64,000 bases of DNA from Sporothrix humicola (lineage: Eukaryota; Ascomycota; Sordariomycetes; Ophiostomatales; Ophiostomataceae), in NCBI GenBank assembly GCA_021396245.1, contig WNYE01000042.1, positions 248,001 through 312,000 of the forward strand, given 5' to 3'. Each line of letters begins with the position of its first letter. Position 1 is the first letter of the stretch. Shown piece by piece: positions 56,101 through 64,000 of the stretch. The translations under genes were made by a program, and so were the position numbers. The notes beneath the pieces are model-generated. The model was not told where the DNA came from and searched no databases. It worked only from the letters and a program-made list of their open reading frames with translations.

Positions 56101-56800
56101 CAGCACCTCCTGCATTCTGCCCTGCATGGTGCTGCTGCTGTTGCTGCCGGCGTCGAGCCTGCAGTTCGGCTGGATCTTGTCCGGCCTTTTTCAGTTGGAG
56201 AACCTTCCACTCCTCAAAGGACATGAACGACCCTGTGGCCAGGTCTTCTGGGTTCTCGTCGTCCTCTTTGGCTTCTCCTTCTTGTGTGTTTTCTGTATTT
56301 GCAGCCGCCGCCGCCGCCGTTTCGGCTGGTGCTGCCTCGCTGCTTGCTTCTGCCGTTACAGACGTTGCATTCGCACTCGACCAGCTTGTCCGCAGGCACT
56401 GCTGTGGTAACGTGTGTGTGATGTAGTTTATTGTTTTCGACTGGCATGTATCGGTGTCGAAAGAGATCGTTATCGGCGCTGTCGGGGTTGTCGTCGTTTG
56501 TGAAGAAGAGGTCGAGGAAGATTGTGTCATCGTGACGGAGATAGATATGGTAGATGACGATATTGACGCCGAGGAAGAAGAGTTTATGGAAGAAGCAACT
56601 GCTGTAGCTGCATCTGAGGCCACAGAAGCTGCTGTTGCCGCCCCCGTGGTCGCCGTATCGGGGACAGCCGTCGTGACCACCGATGGATGTGTTTGCGAAG
56701 TATCTGTCGCCTCTGCCGGCACCGGCTGCCCGAACCCAAGCAGGCCCACGGCAGCCGCCGACACATAGAGCATAAAGCCCCGCGGCATCTTTGCGGTCAT
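53105..56800 (-). CDS. SLP1: SUN-like domain ER membrane protein, Slp1/SUCO type
   Basis: The family (yeast Slp1, mammalian SUCO) sits in the ER membrane; yeast Slp1 works with Emp65 in protecting soluble luminal proteins from degradation. A single exon of 1231 residues; the ATG at 56800 is followed by a hydrophobic signal (GFMLYVSAAAVGLLGFG) and a Ser/Thr-rich region. The SUN-like domain spans about 330-475: FASFDAGATVLKANKG, KDSYMLLECRTRDKHVIVEL, VVLANFEFFSSMVRRFRVSVSDRYP, and YIRIDFLTHYGSEYYCPISLLRVHG. Next comes a long Gln/Glu then Ser/Ala/Gly low-complexity stretch, a coiled coil (VTKRLQLLESNTSLSLQYIEDQSRFLQEAL ..., about 800-915), one membrane segment near 920 (ILQSVLLLCCLALVIFSRG) and a Pro/Ser-rich tail. 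No intron is needed. The orthology is inferred from this domain order. Confidence 0.92.
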   Translation of the reverse strand: MTAKMPRGFMLYVSAAAVGLLGFGQPVPAEATDTSQTHPSVVTTAVPDTATTGAATAASVASDAATAVASSINSSSSASISSSTISISVTMTQSSSTSSSQTTTTPTAPITISFDTDTCQSKTINYITHTLPQQCLRTSWSSANATSVTAEASSEAAPAETAAAAAANTENTQEGEAKEDDENPEDLATGSFMSFEEWKVLQLKKAGQDPAELQARRRQQQQQHHAGQNAGGAGGDINIDSIGDDGEIALDFDVLNEKVSEMAGSASAQVPGQYGDGNRQDKSVADGSSTASGGGPGGQEEAVVYADGATQYYRSKDAGKTGKERFSFASFDAGATVLKANKGVKNAKAILVENKDSYMLLECRTRDKHVIVELSDDILVDTVVLANFEFFSSMVRRFRVSVSDRYPVKADRWRALGEYEARNSRDIQPFLIEHPQIWAKYIRIDFLTHYGSEYYCPISLLRVHGTRMLDSWLDSENGRDAEDDEDFEHEEQYEQHQQQQYGQQQAEQQYQQQEEQAEPQTISASDEKPVDDEDATKVVADAVPCDPAGYTPWNPIAVYLRLFIADNVCLPTAAPEGYKNGSIANADGSLESKPSQSHGSAAAETKAEDSKASSKAFPSSGSSSSHPPENTSTPSNSQSAGKDTPAKSASNSSSSSTSSNASSSSDASKPSQASDSPANPSATAAKAAEQEAAAAAAAQAKKKSGSAAKVAAAPGTQGNQQAPPTTTVQTSHSKNRASSGGAGGGSGSSAQSGGSPSGSTGGSGSNPGATGSSSSGTNNNNNNGATAGGAPSPPPPPIVQESFFKSVTKRLQLLESNTSLSLQYIEDQSRFLQEALRKMERKQISRVDSFLDTLNNTVLSELRNMRQQYDQIWQSTVIALETQREQNQRETVALSDRLNVLADEVVFQKRMAILQSVLLLCCLALVIFSRGLLSGGSASVPLDVNAATAAAMAAAAGYIPPGAAMSPSPSSPPSASSSVGLRSNLRSLRNNFRNPYAAYSVYASGYPLSTYSAGSPPPPSGLRAQGSVPANTNGGVHAVPAPINKNKVLPLTPTTPTSPASPGSPLSPDPMPSNESQDSLLDVDEQEPQVVVHRNEKGQGPVLAAPKPLTPPASLRLSDIEEAADQLEEDAEESSEDRDDDNETILSEATTVLPDTSGSVVSGGGGGDSSSLFTPTAVTPTKAEGTEQNLPSSASSMTTSFLSGPVAAAEGPGALSRKHKHLPSLPEHNSD

Positions 56801-57953
56801 GCCTCCCCTCTCTGTCTGTCTTTGTGTTGTGTCGTGGGATGTTACAATCTGCGAGAAAGTCGGTGTCGTCGATTATCCATGACTCGGCGCAAAGGCGGCC
56901 AGAAGGTGTTGCATGGTAGGAGACTGCAGGCGATATTCGTTTGTGAGGACGGGCTGACAGGTGTTGCGCTGCGTTTCTGAGTCGCCAATTCGGTCTGGAG
57001 TGGTTGTCGTGACGTGTGGTTGCGTGATTGTCGTTGTACATCGAGCTGTCAACGATCGTTAGAAACGGAAACAGAAGACAAAGAACGGTCCAAGATTGGC
57101 CACAGGGGTCTCGAAAGTGGCTAGGGACTGTGGAGATAGCCAGCCATCCCTCTTCTGGTGTGGTTTTTTAGTGGCGGTCGCTCTTTCCCGCTATTTTGGG
57201 TCGTTGACAAGCTAGCCGCTTCGGGGCCGATATCGAAGGTAGAAGGACCTGGCCCTATTCTGGAACCAGAGCGGACCGTGCTGGAAAAATAGGGAGACAG
57301 GGCTGGTTGGCATTACTTAACCGCCTACGGGTGCCCTAGTTTAGCAGACGGCTCCCTTGCTCCTTCCTATTTCTTAGCGCCCTGTCACTTTCTTTAGTTT
57401 AGCCAAGCGTTGCGAATCGAGGTTGCCAATTTTAAGCAACTGCGACCCACTGAGAAAAAACATGGCAGACGGAATGCAATATTTGGGGCAATATTCGTGC
57501 TGTATTATGTTCAAATTGATTTGATTTTAAGGTCATGCAGACTCTCTAATTCTAAGATACTGCAATGGCACGGCCGGGTTATGACTGCTTTAAGAAAAAG
57601 ACACCTTGCTAGGCTTGCATATGGCGCACAGGGCGCAGATGGAACGCGAAACATGAGACAAAAAGAACAAAAGGGAGAAGAAAGAAGTGTGGAGGAAAGA
57701 AAATACAAAAATAAATAGCCAAGAAAGAGAACCAAACAAACAAACAGATATGATAGATGGCAGAAACAAATGACGACACAACGCAACCCAGGATGCTGTG
57801 CTCCTCCAAAATGTATGCCCATTGCCACGCTGGATAGGCAAATGAGAGACCGTAAACTCCAGAAATGCCAAGAAGTAAAGAAGAAAATAAAGAAGAAACA
57901 GATACGTCAAAAAAGATATGAATATGATTAGATGAAAAGGAGGAAGGACTGGC
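56801..57953. other. intergenic region, SUN-like gene promoter and CLC gene 3' UTR
   Basis: 1.15 kb with both neighbours on the minus strand. A purine-rich stretch (57650-57780 and 57860-57950) lies near the CLC 3' end. No gene visible. Confidence 0.6.
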
Positions 57954-60914
57954 TCAGGCGCTGCCTTCGTGCACTTCTATGTCGCGAACATACTTCACGA
58001 ACGTCTTCTTATGGGCCTGTTGAGAGAGTGGTTGTTAGACAAGGTCACAAATAGGAGATTTGAATACAGAGAGATGTACGTACCATGCCAGCATAGCGGC
58101 CGTCGCGGAGAACGCAAATGTACCGCAGACCCAGCTTGACGAAGCATTCGTACACGAGATCCATAGGAGATCGGATGTCAAGAGCGACGGGAGCCTGGAC
58201 AATGAAGATGGTTAGCACGTTGTCATATATCACAATGATTAGTCGTTAATTCTTACCGGGTCAATGTATGGGGTGAAGTCGGTGGGGTCGACAGTCTGCT
58301 CGTTGTCGTCGGAGTCGTCGATACTGGGGACGGAAGCCATCAAACAGAAGCTGGACGCTTCGTCCCGCAGATTGTCGAGAGCAAACTCTAGGTCGGGCGC
58401 CGGAATCAGACCCACGAGAATGTCGTGCCGCACAATCGGCAGCCCGCCATCCAGCTCGCCTGCACGATGGAGACTCTCCAGCTTCTGGCGAAGCACTGTG
58501 GCCTTGACTAGGGGCGACGACGAGATGTCGATGATGCGGTTCCGGCGGACACGGGGCACAATGTCGGCCAAGTCCGAGGTGAACACGGGCTTGTGCTTGT
58601 TGTTGAGGAAGGGATACGAGTTCATCTCGGTGAGCAGGTCGTAGATGGACAGGGGCTCAATGGCGTCGGCAGTCCACTTGGCCACCAGGATCGCCAGCGA
58701 GAACGGCAAGACATAGTCGAGGCTGCCCGTGATCTCAAACAAAATGACAGCCAGAGTAACGGAAAGACGAGTGACACCGCACATCGTAGCGCCAGCAGCG
58801 ATCAAACCATAGACACCGGGCTGAATGCACGAAGCCTCACCAATGGCAGGGCATGTGCCCCAAACCGACCAGGTCGGAGAGCTGAGAACCACCCACTGCA
58901 CAGCATGACCCACCATGCGGCCCATGAGACCGCCGACGACCATAGACGGCACGTAAATACCAGCCGGCACTTTCTATTCAGAGTTAGTGTATGTCCACAC
59001 ATGAGCTAAGATATGACAGGAAGAAGGTGAAACTCACAATGCCAAAGGTGACAATGGTCAGGACGCCCTTGATAAGGAAAGCACCGAAGAGCTTGGGCAT
59101 CATTGGTGGAATGTCGTCGACCTCGGACGGGCAGATGCCCAGGTTTTTGAGGTTGTTATCAGTGACGTCGCAGGGCGCGGCCAGGTTGTAGAGCAGTTCA
59201 GCAACAGGGAGCTTTGTCAAGTCGTTCCAATAGCCGACAAGGCCAGTGACAAGAGCAACAAGCACAACTTCCAGTAGCGGGTGTTTCTTGATCAAGGGAA
59301 TGCCACGGAATGACTTGGCCCAATGGCGCGATGCCTTGATGAACATGGCACCAGCCACACCACCAAGAACACCAACGGCCACAAAGCTGCCCAGCTCAAA
59401 GTATTCCCAATCTACGGGATACTGTACTTGGAACATGACAATCTTGTTTGTGCCATACGGGTTCAAGAACTTGAGTGTCAGGGCCGCTGTGATGCAGCAG
59501 AAAAAGGTGCGGAAAAGAGTCTTGGCGGGGAAGAAGTAAGCCACTTCCTCAAGACAGAAGAGGACGCCACCGAGAGGAGCGCCGAAAGCGACGGCAACAC
59601 CAGCGGCGGCGGCTGCCGAAAGAACTTCACGCCGCTTCGCGTCGTTCCGGTCGTACTTTGTGAACAAACGGCACGCAATATTGCCGACACAGGTAGCAAT
59701 ATGAACATAGGGACCCTCCTTTCCGAGACTGAGACCAGAAGCCACACTGAGAATCAGGCCAAGAGACTTGATCACAAGAGTCTTGAAACCTAGGAATCCG
59801 TGCAACACAAAGCCGCTCAGGATGACACGCACTTCGGCGACACCACTGCCAGCAGCAGAAAAGTACACCATAGGCGGCGAGGACTGCGATGACTTGTTCT
59901 CCGGAGGAGGAGGGGTGCTGCTAGAACTGTTACCACCGTTGGCATCGTCGACACCGCCATAGCGTCTGCGAGAGCTACTGCCAACACCGTTTTCATCGTC
60001 CGCAACATCGTCTTCAAGTCCTGCCGGGACAGGCTCTGCAGCCAGGTTTTCGTCAAGCGTGGACAGCCGGAATGCCGAGGGCACGACTGTCTTTGTCGTC
60101 AGGGTGAGGAGGCATGCAAGAGAGGCAAAGAAGATGACACCGATAATATAAGCACCATATTCTGCCCACATCTCAGCAGGGCCTTCGGCGCCAATGACCT
60201 CTGCCCATTCTCGCCAGTCGGTGCAAGCACCGTTAGGACAGCATTGCTATGAACGTTAGTTGTCTTGTCTCTTGTGCACGCTCATGCTCGTAGTGACAGG
60301 ATGTCTGAGACACATACCTTTTCAGTCATGTACCACCCCAGGGTGCAGTACCCGTACTTGTAGTCAAACGCCACAGCCTCTGACACATCGATCGCATAGG
60401 CCAGAACTGCAACCACGAAACCAACCAGCGCCGAAAGCACCCAACCCTGTGCACCGTCAAAGAGCACGTACACGCGACCCCAAAAGTCCTTGCGGTTACG
60501 CAGCGCCTTCACCCGATACGCGTCCAGTATGCTATCGTGTACCCAGTCGGTGGATGTGAACTGATCGTACCATACCCGCTCGTCGGGTGCGATGGAAGCT
60601 TTGGACTCGGCCATGGACGACTCGTTCCGATCGGACAGCGCGCTTATCAGGCGGTGGCTCCAGGAGCCCGCCCGGCTGTGGTGTCGCGGCGCAGTTCCAG
60701 CATAGCTGTGCGACCTGGTGAGATTCGGCTGTCGGGATGTGCGCGATCGTTGGCTCTGCAGGAGGCCGGTCCGCTCGTCCGGTGGATCATCGGCGGTGAT
60801 GGAGCCTCGTCGGCTTAGGCGGTGGTGTCGAGAGAGGGAAGGCGATGGAGGACCCGACGAGAGGTGGCTGGAGCTCCCGTGAGTGGGCATCAAGCCAGAA
60901 CCAGCTTCGGCCAT
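57954..60914 (-). CDS. CLC family voltage-gated chloride channel / Cl-/H+ exchanger, Gef1-like
   Basis: Moves chloride across internal membranes (Golgi/vacuole for yeast Gef1), with a cytosolic CBS pair. Five exons: 60318-60914, 59038-60246, 58257-58973, 58084-58194 and 57954-58016; product 898 residues, introns 71, 64, 62 and 67 nt. The N-terminal 130 residues are Ser/Arg/His-rich and cytosolic. The core includes GSGVAEVRVILSGFVLHGFLG, the gate motif GKEGPYVH with its glutamate, AAGVAVAFGAPLGGVLFCLEE, and KVPAGIYVPSMVVGGLMGR. GKEGP suggests an exchanger rather than a pure channel. The first selectivity motif reads GSGVAE instead of the common GSGIPE; Gef1-type proteins also lack that Pro. 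CBS1 is in exon 3 (VFTSDLADIVP...), and CBS2 in exons 4-5 (LDIRSPMDLVYECFVKLGLRYICVLRDGRYAGM). The tail is only 20 residues (KYVRDIEVHEGSA). Confidence 0.94.
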
Positions 60915-62490
60915 GATGGCTGAGCGTCCAGGAGAGGAGGGAAAGGGGTAAAAGTTGTTGAGGATGAGAGATCGATGCCCAGTTGTTGTGAAGAATCAGG
61001 AAAATATATTGTCGAGAAGATGTAAGAGATGGCCGACAGCGGCTAATATCGACTATCAGGATATAAGGAGGCGGCTGCGATGATGGCGTCAGAGAACGGT
61101 TGCATGCACGGGAGAGGCGAGTACAGCAGATCAGTTGATTGAGTTAGTACCCGGTTGCCGTTCGGAATATGAAGCTGCAGACGCAGAGACGCGAAGACGC
61201 CACAGCAGTTTCACGAATCCCAGCAAAGACGTCGAACGAAGCACGCCTGCTTTCTTCAGTCGTGTCTGTTTTTAAATCTGGCGAATTGTCTCTGTTTTGG
61301 ACAAGAGACGAGAGAATGAGAGTGTGGGGGGTATAAAGGACAGTGACTCGGGCCACGTGAGGAATCAACAAATGCGAGTCTCAGGCCGGACGAAAGCAAG
61401 CAACGAACGCAAGCGACAGCGCCGATCACAGGGACTCGAGGGTCTTGTTTCTTTCACACAGGCTGTCGTAATTCCTGTTTCTTATCCTTCTTTGTAGGAT
61501 CTTCGCGTGAATTCCGAAAGGTTAAATTACCTCGTAACCCCTCGCCCCAAGAATCGACAAAGTCAAGGCAGCGGACCACCACGAGGCGGGAGGAATGCCG
61601 GTAGCGCAAGTCGAGATGCGTTGGTCGAAATTCTTTGGTTGAGGCTTGCACAACGCAGCCGAAGCAGACGTGGCTGGTGTTTGAAGTAAGATGCGAATAG
61701 GAGGAAGAAACACAGGGGCAGAGGGGAAGACGAAAAGTTGGAGATCGTTTAGCAAGGGCAGTGACGGGGACAACAGGGTAGTTCTGAAGCAGTCGCGGTG
61801 GGCCCGGAAGCGGAGCCTCGACTCGATGGCGCCAGGCACCTGCCTCAGTGTGAATGAAGCTTATTGTAAATGACAACACGGGAAGGCACGAAGGACCGCT
61901 GATTATCTTAACAACCCAACGAGCAAAGAAAGGCAGGTGCAATGGGAAGAAAATGCAAAAAGTACTCGGAGGTTGTAAAGACGATAAAAGGGTAATTACG
62001 ACCGGTCATGGCTGTTGCCGTTCGTGTTGGAGGGTGTTTCTACGTCGTACACTGGTTTGGCAAGTGAACCCTGAATGAGATGCGCTAATCATGCACAAGT
62101 CGACCAATCTGTGGGGAAGCCCAGCGTCTAGGCTGCTTCTTCTAGCCTGCTGCAGCAAGCCCAGCCGCGTCATTTTGCCCCTGTGACGTCCACGGTTTGC
62201 TGGAATGGCTGCACGCCACCATCAACAAGCTAAACAGCCGACACAAAACAAGCCAACCAGACAAGGCTGTGCGAAAACCACCAAAACGCGTGCCTTGCTG
62301 CTGCATCAAGGCTGTCTCAGAGGCGCAAATTGATGGTGTGCTGCACGAACAGCGCGTCGATGCCGTGCGAAAGCCGCCAAACACACTGTATATCGACAAG
62401 GGGCCTCAAGGCTTCACATTCGCCTTTTCAGGTAACCTTTTCGGCCTCACTGTCTGATTAGCAGAGCCCTTGCAAGGCTGATGCAGACGG
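60915..62490. other. divergent region between CLC and NRDE2 genes
   Basis: 1.6 kb. 60915-61500 is the CLC promoter side. 62146-62457 contains an open frame with an internal repeat (see findings) directly upstream of NRDE2, possibly its leader or an unrecognised exon. A TACGTCGTA site is at 62041-62049. No confident gene. Confidence 0.5.
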
Positions 62491-64000
62491 ATGGCCTCGC
62501 CTAGACATGACAGGCGGGATGACCGCCTAGGCCACTCAACGGAAGGTGATGGCATTGGCGAGAAGGAACGTCGGGACCGCCACCGCGAGCACCACGGCCA
62601 TCGCAGCCACAGGAGTGACCACCGGGACGATCATGACCGTCACAGGCATGGGCATCGTGGGCGAGAGAGAAGCGACCATGACCGGGACCGCGACCGGCAT
62701 CATGACAAGAAGTCTCGTCATGATCGTTCTGAAAGGTCGCGAGATGACAGAGACAGGCAGTCAAGTCGTCATGATTATCACACTCATCGAGAAGAGAAGC
62801 ACCATCGAGACCATCGAGAGTATAGGGACCACAAGGGTGACAGGGATCACAGGGATCGGCACTCCTCTCGCGATGAAAAACACTCTCGGCATCGCAGCAG
62901 AGAGAGAGAAAGAGATGCCACGAAATCAAGCAGTCGTCACGATAGCCGGCATGAAAGCTCTCGCCGTGACAAGCAGCGCGACCACCACGAGACTCAGATG
63001 GTGATTTTCCGTTCCAACGACCAGAGCCAGCGAGACAAGCACCAGGATATCTACCGAGAAGCGGTAGGGGACAGCGACGATACTCTATTTTCTCTTGATA
63101 CTCGCGGAGACTCTCTTATCTGGCAGTTTGGGACCAACGACTCACGCCGTGTGCCGTCTTACAACCGCTTCAGACATGGCCGCGCAGTGCTAGGCTCGCG
63201 GGGTCAATTCACCTTCACCCAGGAAGGCTCCAAGGTTACTTTTGGCATTGATCCAACAAGCGCCAGAGGCGGATCCGTCTTTCGCGACAAGAACAACCCT
63301 CTGTTACGCCGGGTGCTACAAGGTTCGGTTACAAAGTCAAAATCAAAACAAGGGCGCAGCACGTCAAATAAGAAACAGAAACCGGCCGATTCCTCCAATG
63401 CCGACAATGAACCAGCCAGTAAAGACGACTTTGTGCCGCTCCGAACGTCAAAGAAGCGGAGGCGGGGCTCGGACTCTAGCCAGGATAGCGACTCTGAATC
63501 CGATGGATCTGACCAGACCGGCGATAACGATGATTCCGAAGACTCTTCGGCGTCTTCGAACAGCAACTCGGATGCAGAAGATGACGACTTTATCGCAGAC
63601 GAAGACAACCACAGCGTTATCATCAAGAAAAAACTCGCAGGGCTAAACCAACGTGTCAAGGATGACCCGCAAGATGTCGATGCATGGCTCGATCTTGTCG
63701 ACCTACAAGACCAACAGAGCCTTCTTCTGGGCAATGACGATATCGACCAAAATATCGGGGCCGTCGGTGGTCCTGTCAAATCGAAAGACGAGATTACGGG
63801 TATCTCGAATATGAAGCTGTCCATCATCGACTCAGCCCTCCGACAGGTCAGATCTCCGCCCGCACGCGAGAGGCTACAGCTTGCCATGATGCGGGAGGGC
63901 GCCAAAGTGTGGACACCAAAGCGGCTGGCTCAGCAATGGACAGACTTGGCCAAGGATAATGCTTCTGGCAGCGGTCTGAGCTTTTTGCTGTGGAAGGCAC
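62491..64000 (+). CDS. NRDE2: NRDE2 family protein, 5' part (truncated by window end)
   Basis: NRDE2 (Nrl1 in fission yeast) is a nuclear protein acting with Mtr4 and spliceosome factors in RNA surveillance and splicing. The frame opens at ATG 62491 (MASPRHDRRDD; an in-frame TGA at 62479-62481 precedes it) and is still open at 64000, giving 503 codons. Residues 1 to about 175 are an Arg/Asp/His/Ser repeat region (RDRHREHHG, HRDHREYRDHKGDRDH), as in splicing factors. A following segment includes SDDTLFSLDTRGDSLIWQFG and VPSYNRFRHGRAVLG. A basic nuclear-localisation cluster (KKRRRG) and an acidic Ser/Asp stretch precede the start of the NRDE-2 domain: LNQRVKDDPQDVDAWLDLVDLQDQ, then MKLSIIDSAL, the beginning of HAT-like repeats. 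The usual FxSFK motif near the start of family members is absent, so a further upstream exon is possible. Confidence 0.88.
   Translation, partial: MASPRHDRRDDRLGHSTEGDGIGEKERRDRHREHHGHRSHRSDHRDDHDRHRHGHRGRERSDHDRDRDRHHDKKSRHDRSERSRDDRDRQSSRHDYHTHREEKHHRDHREYRDHKGDRDHRDRHSSRDEKHSRHRSRERERDATKSSSRHDSRHESSRRDKQRDHHETQMVIFRSNDQSQRDKHQDIYREAVGDSDDTLFSLDTRGDSLIWQFGTNDSRRVPSYNRFRHGRAVLGSRGQFTFTQEGSKVTFGIDPTSARGGSVFRDKNNPLLRRVLQGSVTKSKSKQGRSTSNKKQKPADSSNADNEPASKDDFVPLRTSKKRRRGSDSSQDSDSESDGSDQTGDNDDSEDSSASSNSNSDAEDDDFIADEDNHSVIIKKKLAGLNQRVKDDPQDVDAWLDLVDLQDQQSLLLGNDDIDQNIGAVGGPVKSKDEITGISNMKLSIIDSALRQVRSPPARERLQLAMMREGAKVWTPKRLAQQWTDLAKDNASGSGLSFLLWKA

Noticed and set aside
55241..56410. A 389-codon plus-strand frame opposite the SUN-like gene.
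   Set aside because: Leu/Val/Arg-rich shadow of the real minus-strand frame, which has the SUN-like domain.

Overview
The window is nuclear DNA of a filamentous ascomycete (Pezizomycotina, probably a Sordariomycete). Genes are protein-coding and mostly interrupted by short introns of about 50-115 nt with GTRNGT donors and CTAAC/CTGAY branch points. Families include HapE, a Mei2-type RNA-binding protein, exocyst Sec15, a SUN-like Slp1 protein and NRDE2. Gene spacing is loose, with gene-free stretches of up to 6.9 kb. I cannot name the species from sequence alone. All exon boundaries were worked out by eye from splice consensus, reading-frame continuity and family knowledge.

Layout. 1-126: tail of an unrecognised gene (+). 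127-5166: no gene. 5167-11071 (-): Ubp12-type ubiquitin hydrolase. 12999-16931 (-): insulysin/Ste23 metallopeptidase. 16932-23840: no convincing gene. 23841-25934 (-): low-complexity basic protein with a KEN box and a conserved-looking C-terminus. 27023-27731 (+): mitochondrial FUN14 protein, convergent with 27899-29981 (-), aminopeptidase P. 31966-35586 (+): importin-13/Kap122-like karyopherin, convergent with 35843-37217 (-), mitochondrial tryptophanyl-tRNA synthetase. 37679-38766 (-): mitoribosomal uS10m. 39434-40319 (-): Fcf2 pre-rRNA processing factor, whose intron carries a box C/D snoRNA. 42699-44004 (+): HapE/NF-YC. 44575-47083 (-): Sec15. 47574-47657 (-): intron-containing tRNA-Trp(CCA). 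49152-52150 (+): Mei2-like protein in 12 coding exons. 53105-56800 (-): SUN-like Slp1/SUCO protein. 57954-60914 (-): CLC chloride channel/transporter. 62491-64000 (+): 5' part of NRDE2, running off the window.

Functional links. The genes are mostly unrelated housekeeping genes. One local grouping is translation related: mitochondrial TrpRS, mitoribosomal uS10m and Fcf2 lie in the same orientation within 4.5 kb, and a tRNA-Trp gene lies 7 kb further on.

The strongest unexpected signal is the snoRNA in the Fcf2 intron. It has C box, D box, a short terminal stem and an 11-nt guide that places the 2'-O-methyl target on the 25S rRNA adenosine modified by yeast snR63 (Am2256). Other points worth checking are a 14-nt microexon in hapE, CCAAT boxes upstream of hapE, an in-frame 63-nt intron in uS10m, and a possible sororin-like protein.
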